Origin: CAVXFL01 sp963761015
GTDB taxonomy: Bacteria; Pseudomonadota; Alphaproteobacteria; Acetobacterales; Acetobacteraceae
Assembly (NCBI GenBank): GCA_963761015.1
Contig: CAVXFL010000016.1
Location: forward strand, 62,001-126,000
Direction of reading: 5' to 3'
DNA: 64,000 nucleotides
Below, piece after piece: positions 1-7,197 of the stretch. The position numbers and the translations under genes are program-made. Under the pieces are notes generated by a model, which worked only from the letters and a program-made list of their open reading frames with translations, was not told the DNA's origin and searched no databases. How positions within the stretch are numbered: the first letter of the stretch is position 1; each line of letters starts with the position of its first letter.

Positions 1-1236
1 GGCCGACTGAAACTCGGCCTTCGCCTCGGGTTGGCGGATGCGCGACGCCTGCAGGTTCAACAGCGAGGCGACCACCTGGAGGTTGTTCTTCACCCGGTGG
101 TGGATTTCCTGGGCCAGCAGTTCCTGTTTTTCGAGCGCCTTCCTGAGCTGCCCTTCGCGCTTGCCGAGCGCCTCGGTCGCCTGGCCGAACGCGCGCCGTA
201 GCCCGTCCAGCTCCACGGGGAGGTCGTCGAGCTTGCCCGGGTCGAACGCGCCGCCGGCGCGCCAGCGGTCCACGGCGCCGGTCAGCCGCTCGATGGGCTG
301 CACGAACGCGAGATTGGCGCCGAGCGCGACGGCGGCCACGCCCAGCACCATGAGCAGGCCGAGACCCAGTAGGCGGTCTTGCAGGATCTCGCGGGCGGCC
401 GCGACGCTCTGCGTCGCATCCTGCGCGATCAGCAGTTGCAACCCGCCGCCGAGGTCGGTCATGGCGTAGAAATAAGGGTGGCCGGACACGGACGGCTGCG
501 TGATGAGCACCGGTGCCGCCGACAGGAGCCGCTGCAGTTGCGGTGCCGGCGGTAGGGCGGCCGGCGCGGAGCCTGGCGCCGGAATCAGCCGGCCCTCCGG
601 ATCGACGAGCCAGAGCGCGTAGGCGGAAGAGGCGTCGGCGGACAGCCGGTCGAACCAGTCCGCATGCACCAGCGCCCCCACGGCGCCGAAAAATCGGTTG
701 TCCTTCAGCACGGGATAGGCGGCTTCGATCAGGATACCGCCACCGGCATTGCGCTCGGCGACGACCGTGAACGCCCGGGTCTGCTTGACCAGGCGAAACC
801 AGCGGCCGCGCCCGGGCGGCTCGGACAGCGTCCCTGCCGCGTTTTGCGGGGCGAAGGCGCCACAGAGCGGCTGGCCGTCGGCATCGACAACCTGGAGCCC
901 GGCATAACGATCGCCGTGCAGCTTGAGCACGCTGTCCAGCAGCCGTCGGCACCCGGCCGGTTCCGTGAGCAGCCCCGGTGTCCCGCCGATTGCGCCGAGG
1001 GCCTGCCCGACTTCCTCGATCGCGGCGCCATGACGCGCGCTCGCCGCCTGTTCGAGGAGCAGCACGTTTTCCTCCGCCCGCGACACCGCGGAGCGGTAGT
1101 TCTGCCACGCGACCAGCCCGGCCATCGCGGCAAGCGGAATGGCGCCCAGGAGCAGGAGCGCCACGAGCCGAGCCCGGAGCGAACGCAGCCCCGGCAGTCG
1201 CCTCATCCGTCCGCGGGCCGACCGATCCCCAGTCAC
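1..1236 (-). CDS. Membrane sensor histidine kinase, HisKA_2/HWE type (C-terminus beyond window)
   Basis: The reading frame is open from the window edge to a GTG at 1236. From the N-terminus it shows a membrane segment (LRARLVALLLLGAIPLAAMA), a periplasmic sensor-like region of roughly 230 residues, a second membrane segment (LLGLGLLMVLGVAAVALGA), a HAMP-like linker, then the dimerisation/phosphoacceptor motif HHRVKNNLQ (about position 75-102) followed by VASLLNLQA. This box is typical of HisKA_2/HWE kinases. The ATPase domain lies outside the window. GTG 1236 overlaps the nepR stop as GTGA, which argues for translational coupling; ATG 1206 is the alternative start. Next to nepR, ecfG and phyR it is the likely PhyK-type kinase that phosphorylates PhyR (inference from context). 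Confidence 0.85.
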   Translation of the reverse strand, partial: MTGDRSARGRMRRLPGLRSLRARLVALLLLGAIPLAAMAGLVAWQNYRSAVSRAEENVLLLEQAASARHGAAIEEVGQALGAIGGTPGLLTEPAGCRRLLDSVLKLHGDRYAGLQVVDADGQPLCGAFAPQNAAGTLSEPPGRGRWFRLVKQTRAFTVVAERNAGGGILIEAAYPVLKDNRFFGAVGALVHADWFDRLSADASSAYALWLVDPEGRLIPAPGSAPAALPPAPQLQRLLSAAPVLITQPSVSGHPYFYAMTDLGGGLQLLIAQDATQSVAAAREILQDRLLGLGLLMVLGVAAVALGANLAFVQPIERLTGAVDRWRAGGAFDPGKLDDLPVELDGLRRAFGQATEALGKREGQLRKALEKQELLAQEIHHRVKNNLQVVASLLNLQASRIRQPEAKAEFQSA

Positions 1237-1406
1237 TGATTGCGATGCTCCTCGATCAGACGCAGCAGCTCTTCCGGGATCGGCTCGCTGGCGACGTCGT
1301 CGAACAGCTTATGCAAACTGCGCTGCAGCCAAACGTCGAAGGCTGAATCGGAGGTCTTTGGTTTGGACGGGCACAAAGGGATCGCCTTGTCCTTCGGCTG
1401 CTTCAT
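1233..1406 (-). CDS. nepR: NepR, anti-sigma factor of the general stress response
   Basis: This is a 57-residue protein. After a short basic N-terminus it contains FDVWLQRSLHKLFDDVASEP followed by IPEELLRLIEE, the hallmark two-helix core of NepR. In the known system NepR sequesters the sigma factor EcfG and is pulled away by phosphorylated PhyR, so it acts as the switch in a partner exchange. Start ATG 1406 puts the conserved core about 24 residues in, as usual. It lies 81 nt downstream of ecfG, and its stop overlaps the GTG of the kinase gene by 4 nt, so the order is ecfG-nepR-kinase. The commonest arrangement is nepR before ecfG. Confidence 0.93.
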   Translation of the reverse strand: MKQPKDKAIPLCPSKPKTSDSAFDVWLQRSLHKLFDDVASEPIPEELLRLIEEHRNQ

Positions 1407-1487
1407 CGCGAGGCTTCATGTCCCTGGACGCACCCTTGGCCACGGAACGTCGGTCCGCAGGATTACTGCGCTGAGGTTACATCTGGG

Positions 1488-2075
1488 TTACGCGATATCG
1501 CCACCCCGGGATGCGTCGGCCTGGCCGCGAACGGCCGCGCGCGACGAATTGCCGACTCGTGTTGCCGTCCGGCCAGCCGCCGCTTCCTCGGCCGTCTCGC
1601 CCATCAGCCAAGCCTCGAGCTGCCGCCGCGCCCGGAACACTCGGCTTTTCGCGGTGCCGACCGCGCAGCCGGTGGCTTCGGCGAGGGCATCGTAGCTCAT
1701 GCCGTGGACGACGACCATCACGAGCGCCTCGCGCTGGTCGGCGGGAAGCCGGGTCAGCGCCTTGCCGAGTTCCTTCAGCGCCAGCCGGTCCTCGTGCGCC
1801 GCATCGGTCGAGAAGGCCGAGGACGGAACATCGTCGATATCGGTGGTGTCGCGACGCTTGCGCAGATTGGAGATGAAGCGGTTGCGGAGAATGCGGTGCA
1901 TCCAGGCGGCGAAGTTCGTGCCGGGGATGAAACTTTCGTGCGCGGATAGCGCGTTGCAGACGGCGTCCTGCACCAAATCTTCGGCGGCGGCGCGATTGCG
2001 CGTGAGCGCCAGTGCCTGAATGCGCAATTTCGGAAGAATGCCTACGATCTGATCATGAAAGCTGGACGAAGCCAT
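1488..2075 (-). CDS. ecfG: RNA polymerase sigma factor EcfG (general stress sigma)
   Basis: A 195-residue ECF sigma factor. Region 2 runs from about residue 10 to 75 (LTRNRAAAEDLVQDAVCNAL, then FAAWMHRILRNRFISNLRKR), and region 4 from about 105 to 160 (LPADQREALVMVVVHGMSYD, then GCAVGTAKSRVFRARRQLE). Start ATG 2075 is preceded by a strong aggagg ribosome binding site 9 nt upstream; the longer in-frame extension to 2339 has no sigma-like content. EcfG normally directs stress genes once NepR is titrated by phospho-PhyR, and nepR is the next gene downstream. The last 30 residues are basic, low-complexity and not part of the sigma fold. Confidence 0.9.
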   Translation of the reverse strand: MASSSFHDQIVGILPKLRIQALALTRNRAAAEDLVQDAVCNALSAHESFIPGTNFAAWMHRILRNRFISNLRKRRDTTDIDDVPSSAFSTDAAHEDRLALKELGKALTRLPADQREALVMVVVHGMSYDALAEATGCAVGTAKSRVFRARRQLEAWLMGETAEEAAAGRTATRVGNSSRAAVRGQADASRGGDIA

Positions 2076-2238
2076 GCGCGTTATCCTCCTGACCAATAGT
2101 ATCCGACCAATGAATCGCCCGGTTCGAAGGTTGCGCCGTCGCCGGCCGGCGCGTCTCACGAAGACGCGAGCAGTCGGGCTGAACGTCCCGTCGTGCTCAT
2201 CAGAACCAGGCGACGAATGCCGGAGGCGCGCGAGCGGT

Positions 2239-2766
2239 TCAGCCTGTATCGGACGGTTTGCCTTCCATGGCGCGGGCCAGCCGCGCACGGGCGCGCGACA
2301 CGCGGGCCTTGATCGTGCCGACCGGCACTTGGCAGACAACGGCCGCTTCCTCGTAGGCGAGGCCGCGCGCGCCCACGAGCACGATGGCTTCGCGCAAATG
2401 CATCGGCAGATCCCAGAGCAGGCGTTCCAAATCGGCCAGCTCCGCTTGACTGTGCTGGGCGGGCGCGGTTCCCGGCGCGGGTTGCGGGTGTTCGCCTATG
2501 ATTCTACGTTCGGTGCGTTGCCGCCGCGCCTGCTCGTAATGGGCGTTGCGCAAAATCGTGAACGTCCAGGCGCGCAGGCTGGTACCGGGGTGAAATTGCG
2601 CGCGCGATGCGATGGCGCGGGTGACCGCCTCCTGCACCAGGTCGTCGGCTTCGGCGCGCTGGCGCACCAGGAAACGGGCGAACGCGCGCAGCTCGGGCAG
2701 CAGCGCGATCAATCCTTCGCGCACTTCGTCGCGATCTGGCTCATCCCGGCTCGCCGCGTTGCTCAT
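2239..2766 (-). CDS. ECF-family RNA polymerase sigma factor, EcfG-like paralog
   Basis: A 175-residue sigma factor upstream of ecfG on the same strand. Region 2 is clear (FLVRQRAEADDLVQEAVTRA, LRAWTFTILRNAHYEQARRQ) and so is region 4 (LPMHLREAIVLVGARGLAYE, VPVGTIKARVSRARARLARA). It resembles EcfG in both regions, so it may be a second NepR-controlled general stress sigma; many alphaproteobacteria carry more than one. It starts at ATG 2766, 74 nt from the divergent phyR start. Whether NepR binds it cannot be read from sequence alone. Confidence 0.85.
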   Translation of the reverse strand: MSNAASRDEPDRDEVREGLIALLPELRAFARFLVRQRAEADDLVQEAVTRAIASRAQFHPGTSLRAWTFTILRNAHYEQARRQRTERRIIGEHPQPAPGTAPAQHSQAELADLERLLWDLPMHLREAIVLVGARGLAYEEAAVVCQVPVGTIKARVSRARARLARAMEGKPSDTG

Positions 2767-2840
2767 TCGGATGTAAGGAACCCAACGTTTGCTGTTTTCC
2801 GGCTTTGCCAGAAGGACGCCTTGAGAGAGGACGGTAGCTG

Positions 2841-3587
2841 ATGCAGAGCATGCGCCAACACCTCGTTCGCGCCTTGCCCTATGTTCGCCGCTACGCGCGG
2901 GCGCTCGCGGGAAGTCAACGGACGGGCGATCGCCTCGTTGCCGAGAGCCTGACCGAGCTGATGTCGATGGACGCCGGCGCCGCCAGCGGCTTCCGCGATC
3001 CGCACCATGCGCTGTACCGTTTGGTGACGCGCCGCCTGGAACGTGGCGGGGCCTCGGCCCGGGACGACAGGCTCTCGCTGACCCAGCGCGCGCTGTTGCT
3101 GTTGACCCAGCTCGAGGAACTCTCGGTCGACGATGCGGCCGCCGTCGTCGGACTGGACGCGGCCGACGCGGCGGATGAGCTCGGCGACGCCCGCGCGCAT
3201 TTGCGCGACTCCGCGGAAACCGACGTGCTGATCATCGAGGACGAACCGATCATCGCCATGGACATCGAGGAGCTGGTGCGCAGCTGCGGCCATCGCGTCG
3301 TCGGGGTCGCGGCCACCGAGTCCGAGGCGGTGGAGATCGCCACCCGGACGGAGCCCGGGCTCATTCTGGCTGATATCAATCTGGGCGCCGGGGGCGACGG
3401 CACCTCGGCCGTCGCGCGCATCATGCGCCATCATCAGGCACCGGTGATTTTTGTCACCGCCTATCCGGAGCGGCTGCTGACCGGCGAAGCCCTGGAGCCG
3501 GCCTTCGTCATTACCAAGCCGTTCGATCCGATGACGTTGGCGATCGCCACCTATCAGGCGGTGACGGGCGGGCTGCACCTCGACTGA
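2841..3587 (+). CDS. phyR: PhyR, sigma-factor-mimic response regulator
   Basis: A 248-residue protein with an N-terminal sigma-like domain (about 1-125, degenerate regions 2 and 4, e.g. LSLTQRALLLLTQLEELSVD) and a C-terminal receiver domain (about 130-248). The receiver has the acidic pair in LIIEDEPIIAMD, phosphoacceptor Asp178 in LILADINLG, the Thr/Ala switch in FVTAYPE and Lys in FVITKPFDP. When phosphorylated, the sigma-like half captures NepR and frees EcfG. It is transcribed divergently from the second sigma gene, so the 74-nt gap must hold both promoters. Length and domain order are as expected for the family. Confidence 0.95.
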   Translation: MQSMRQHLVRALPYVRRYARALAGSQRTGDRLVAESLTELMSMDAGAASGFRDPHHALYRLVTRRLERGGASARDDRLSLTQRALLLLTQLEELSVDDAAAVVGLDAADAADELGDARAHLRDSAETDVLIIEDEPIIAMDIEELVRSCGHRVVGVAATESEAVEIATRTEPGLILADINLGAGGDGTSAVARIMRHHQAPVIFVTAYPERLLTGEALEPAFVITKPFDPMTLAIATYQAVTGGLHLD

Positions 3588-3870
3588 ATGCCCCGCACGC
3601 CGCTCGCGCATCGGTCCGGGCAGGAAACTTCGCCGGTGCTCGGCCTTTATGTCCGGTGATCGCGATATCGCGATCGGAAGCCGAAATCCGCACCGGCGAT
3701 TGTGCAACTCGTTGTTTCATCCGTAAGCCGGCGGCGGCTTTTGTCGCGTTGTCGTTTGTCGCACGACGGGGTTGCGGGCATCTGCTCTGGATTTTTTCTC
3801 GTCCTGTTCCGGGTTGCACCGGGGTTGCGGATGACTGACGCTTGCCAATTATTGTTCGCTGGATGGAGTC
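3588..3870 (+). other. Intergenic region ahead of the glgE-otsA operon
   Basis: This 283-nt gap must carry the promoter of the large glucan/trehalose operon, because the following genes overlap. I found no good match to the EcfG promoter (GGAAC, 16-17 nt, CGTT); the nearest is GGAAG at about 3676 with CGAT 16 nt later, which has two mismatches. A perfect 18-nt palindrome lies at 3658-3675. No gene is evident. Confidence 0.5.
3658..3675. promoter_or_regulatory. Perfect 18-nt palindrome, possible operator
   Basis: GATCGCGATATCGCGATC reads identically on both strands. It sits in the leader of the glgE operon about 195 nt before the start codon. Its symmetry and position suit a dimeric regulator, but no family-specific consensus is recognised. 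Confidence 0.3.
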
Positions 3871-6800
3871 ATGGCGACGTTGACAACCGAAATCGAATCC
3901 GCAACAGCGCCACCGGCCACCGAGACGGATCTGTCCCACAAATTGTTGTCGGGGGCCGGGCTGCGATCGCCGCGCATCTACTACCTCCATCCGCTGCTTG
4001 CCGGTGCGATCGCGGATTGGGACGAGCATTTCGAGCGGATCGGCCGCCTCGGATTCGATCATGTACTCGTGGCCCCGGTGTTCTTCCCCGGCCGCACCGG
4101 CTCGATCCTGCTCGCGGCCGACTACGACCGCCTGCATCCGGGCCTCGGCTGGAGCGGGGACGCGCTGTCGGGATTGCGGCGCATCGCGACGGCGGCGCGC
4201 GGGCACGACCTCACGCCGCTGCTCGACGTGGTGCCGACCCGCATCGCAGCGGATTCACGCCTGGTCAACGCGGGCTTGTTCCGCCTCGCTGACGCGGCGG
4301 CGCCGCTGGACCCACGCCGCTATCCCGACCAAGCCAACTCGGCCGAGGCGCGCGCCGACAGCGAGGAGGCGGTGGATCGGCTCGCCGAGTGGTGGGCGGC
4401 GCGGCTCTCCGACTGGGCCGAGGCGGGGCTCGGTGGATTCCGCTTCATCGGCCTGGCGGGCGCGCCGCCGCGATTGCTGCGCCGCATCACGGCCGGGGTC
4501 CGCGAGCGGCGTCCGGATGCGCTGTTCCTCGGCTGGACGCCGGAGCTGACCGAGCAGGAGCGCAGCCTCTGGGCCGGCGGCGGCCTCGACTATGTGTTCT
4601 CGTCGCTGCCCTGGTGGGATTTCCGCAGCGAAGGGTTCTGGCAGGAGGCCATGGTCCTGCACCGGCTCGCCCCGGTCCTGGCCTGCCCGGAAGCGCCGTT
4701 CAGCACGCGGCTGGCGGCGACCTGCCGCAACCCATGGTTGCTGCCGGCGACCATGCGCCGCGCGCTCGGGTTTGCCGCCGCGATCGAATCCGGCTGGCTC
4801 ATGCCGATGGGCTACGAATACGCGACGGTCCGTCAAATGGACCCGATACGCGACACGGCGGATGATTTCGCCCGCATCGTGGGGGAGGCGCCGACCAATC
4901 TAAGCGACGACATCATCCGCGCGAACGCGATCCGGCGGCACGAGCCGATCCTGGCCGGGTCCGGGGATCGGATTCCGCTGAGCGGCCCGGGCGGGCCGAT
5001 CGTGTCCGTGCTCCGCACCGATGCCGCCGACGCGCGTGCCGCCCGTCGTGCCACGTTCGTTCTGCTCAACACGGATCTGGCGCACCGGCACGAGGTGCCG
5101 GCGCGGCTGATGGCGGATGCGGCCGGCAGCTTCGTGCCGAGCGGGTTGGAAGGCGGCCTGAGCCTCGCGCCGGGCGAATTGGCGGTGGTCAGCGCGGAAC
5201 CGGCGCCGCCGGTGCGGCTCGCGCCGGACGAGTTGGAGAGTTCGGCACAGCGTGCGGCGCGGCAGCCGCGCATCGCCATCGAGGCGGTCAGCCCCGCGGT
5301 GGACGACGGCGCTTTCCCGGCCAAGCGAGTGGTCGGGGATCTCGTGACCGTCGCGGCCGACGTGATTTGCGATGGTCACGACATCCTCGCCGTCGCGGCG
5401 CTGTGGCGGCCCGCCGACGAGGCGGATTGGCGGGAAGTCCGGATGCATCCGCTCGGCAACGACCGCTGGCAGGCGGCCTTTCCGTTGCGCCGGCTGGGGC
5501 TGCACGAATTCGCGGTGGAGGCCTGGCGCGACGGCTTCGGCACGTTCCGCGACGAACTCGGGAAAAAGCATGCCGTCGGCATGGATATCAGGCTGGAGTT
5601 GCGCGAAGGCCGCCGGTTGATCGAGGCCACGGTCGCCGCCGCGCCGGCCGCGTTGCGCCCGCGCATGAAGGCGCTGTGCGAGCAACTCGCGGCGGCTGAC
5701 GAGCCCGAGCAGCGGCGCCTGCTGCTCTCGGCGGAGGTCGCGGCGCTGATGGAGCAGGCGGAACCGCGGCAGTTCGCGGTTCGCTCGGCGAAAACCTACA
5801 AGCTGGTCGCCGACCGCGCCGCGGCGCGGTTCGCCAGTTGGTACGAGCTGTTCCCGCGCTCGATGAGCGACAACCCGGACCGCCACGGCACGTTCGCCGA
5901 CGTGATCCGGCATCTGCCGCGCATCCGCGACATGGGGTTCGACGTGCTGTACTTTCCGCCGGTCCACCCGATCGGCCGCGCCAACCGCAAGGGCCGCAAC
6001 AACGCGCTGCACGCCGGGCCCGGCGATCCCGGCAGCCCGTACGCGATCGGCTCGGACGAGGGCGGGCACGACGCCATCCATTCGGAGCTGGGCACATTCG
6101 ACGATTTCCGCCGCCTGCGCGATGCCGCGCTGGCGCACGGGCTGGAACTGGCGCTCGACTTCGCCATCCAGTGCTCGCCCGACCATCCCTGGCTGAAGCA
6201 GCACAAGGACTGGTTTTCCTGGCGGCCGGACGGTTCGTTGCGCCACGCTGAAAACCCGCCGAAGAAATACGAGGACATCGTCAACGTCGACTTTTACGCC
6301 GAGGGCGCGATTCCGGGGCTCTGGCAGGCGCTGTGCGAGGTGGTGCTGTTCTGGGCCGGGCAGGGCGTGCGCATCTTCCGCGTGGACAATCCGCACACCA
6401 AGCCGCTGCCGTTCTGGGAGTGGATGATCGCCGAGGTGAAGGCGCGCTATCCCGACGCGCTGTTCCTGTCCGAGGCGTTCACCCGGCCGAAAGTGATGTA
6501 CCGGCTGGCGAAGATCGGCTACACGCAGTCCTATACGTATTTCACCTGGCGCAACACCAAGCGCGAGTTGCGCGAGTATATCGAGGAGCTGACGACCACG
6601 GCGCGGGAGTTTTTCCGCCCGAACTTCTTCGTCAACACGCCGGACATCAACCCGGTGTTCCTGCAAGCTTCGGGGCGCCCGGGATTCCTGATCCGCGCCG
6701 CGCTCGCCGCCACGCTGTCTGGGCTTTGGGGCGTCTATAGCGGGTTCGAGTTGGCCGAGGCGCGCGCGCTGCCGGGGCGCGAGGAATACGCCGATTCCGA

Positions 6801-7197
6801 AAAGTATCAGATCCGCAACTGGGACTGGGACCGACCGGGCAACATCGTCGCCGAGATCACCGCGCTGAACTGGCTGCGGCGCAGCAATCCTGCGCTGCAA
6901 TCGCATCTCGGGGTTGCGTTCCTGAACGCCTTCAACGACGCCATTCTGTACTATGAAAGGGCGACGGCGGACCGCGCCAACGTGCTGCTGGTGGCGGTCA
7001 ACCTCGATCCGCACAACGTGCAGGAAGCGGATTTCGAGATCCCGCTGTGGAAATGGGGACTTGCCGACACCGCCGCGCTGGAGGCCGAGGACCTCATGAG
7101 CCACACACGCATGGTCTGGCACGGCAAGATCCAGCACATGCGACTCGACCCGCACGTGCTGCCCTACGCGGTTTGGCGCGTACGTCCGACAGCATGA
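3871..7197 (+). CDS. glgE: GlgE, alpha-1,4-glucan:maltose-1-phosphate maltosyltransferase, with N-terminal GH13-like domain
   Basis: The 1108-residue protein is about 400 longer than classical GlgE (about 700). The C-terminal part (from about 440) is GlgE: an N-domain, then the GH13 barrel (ASWYELFPRSMSDNP, FPPVHPIGRANRKGRNNAL) with nucleophile Asp839 in FRVDNPHTKP, acid/base Glu868 in LFLSEAFTRP and Asp925 in NTPDINP. It transfers maltosyl units from maltose-1-phosphate onto alpha-glucan. Residues about 30-430 look like a second GH13 fold that has lost its catalytic residues: Ile193 (in GFRFIGLAG) and Trp222 (in FLGWTPEL) occupy the positions where the nucleophile and acid/base are expected. 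Its stop overlaps the treS start as ATGA; TreS plus maltokinase supplies its substrate. Confidence 0.93.
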   Translation: MATLTTEIESATAPPATETDLSHKLLSGAGLRSPRIYYLHPLLAGAIADWDEHFERIGRLGFDHVLVAPVFFPGRTGSILLAADYDRLHPGLGWSGDALSGLRRIATAARGHDLTPLLDVVPTRIAADSRLVNAGLFRLADAAAPLDPRRYPDQANSAEARADSEEAVDRLAEWWAARLSDWAEAGLGGFRFIGLAGAPPRLLRRITAGVRERRPDALFLGWTPELTEQERSLWAGGGLDYVFSSLPWWDFRSEGFWQEAMVLHRLAPVLACPEAPFSTRLAATCRNPWLLPATMRRALGFAAAIESGWLMPMGYEYATVRQMDPIRDTADDFARIVGEAPTNLSDDIIRANAIRRHEPILAGSGDRIPLSGPGGPIVSVLRTDAADARAARRATFVLLNTDLAHRHEVPARLMADAAGSFVPSGLEGGLSLAPGELAVVSAEPAPPVRLAPDELESSAQRAARQPRIAIEAVSPAVDDGAFPAKRVVGDLVTVAADVICDGHDILAVAALWRPADEADWREVRMHPLGNDRWQAAFPLRRLGLHEFAVEAWRDGFGTFRDELGKKHAVGMDIRLELREGRRLIEATVAAAPAALRPRMKALCEQLAAADEPEQRRLLLSAEVAALMEQAEPRQFAVRSAKTYKLVADRAAARFASWYELFPRSMSDNPDRHGTFADVIRHLPRIRDMGFDVLYFPPVHPIGRANRKGRNNALHAGPGDPGSPYAIGSDEGGHDAIHSELGTFDDFRRLRDAALAHGLELALDFAIQCSPDHPWLKQHKDWFSWRPDGSLRHAENPPKKYEDIVNVDFYAEGAIPGLWQALCEVVLFWAGQGVRIFRVDNPHTKPLPFWEWMIAEVKARYPDALFLSEAFTRPKVMYRLAKIGYTQSYTYFTWRNTKRELREYIEELTTTAREFFRPNFFVNTPDINPVFLQASGRPGFLIRAALAATLSGLWGVYSGFELAEARALPGREEYADSEKYQIRNWDWDRPGNIVAEITALNWLRRSNPALQSHLGVAFLNAFNDAILYYERATADRANVLLVAVNLDPHNVQEADFEIPLWKWGLADTAALEAEDLMSHTRMVWHGKIQHMRLDPHVLPYAVWRVRPTA

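Noticed and set aside
2767..2840. Possible EcfG promoter in the phyR-sigma gap (GGAAC followed by CGTT)
   Set aside because: GGAAC and CGTT are present but only 4 nt apart, not the 16-17 nt needed.
3676..3700. Possible EcfG promoter before glgE (GGAAG, 16 nt, CGAT)
   Set aside because: Both boxes have a mismatch in a conserved position; too weak to call.
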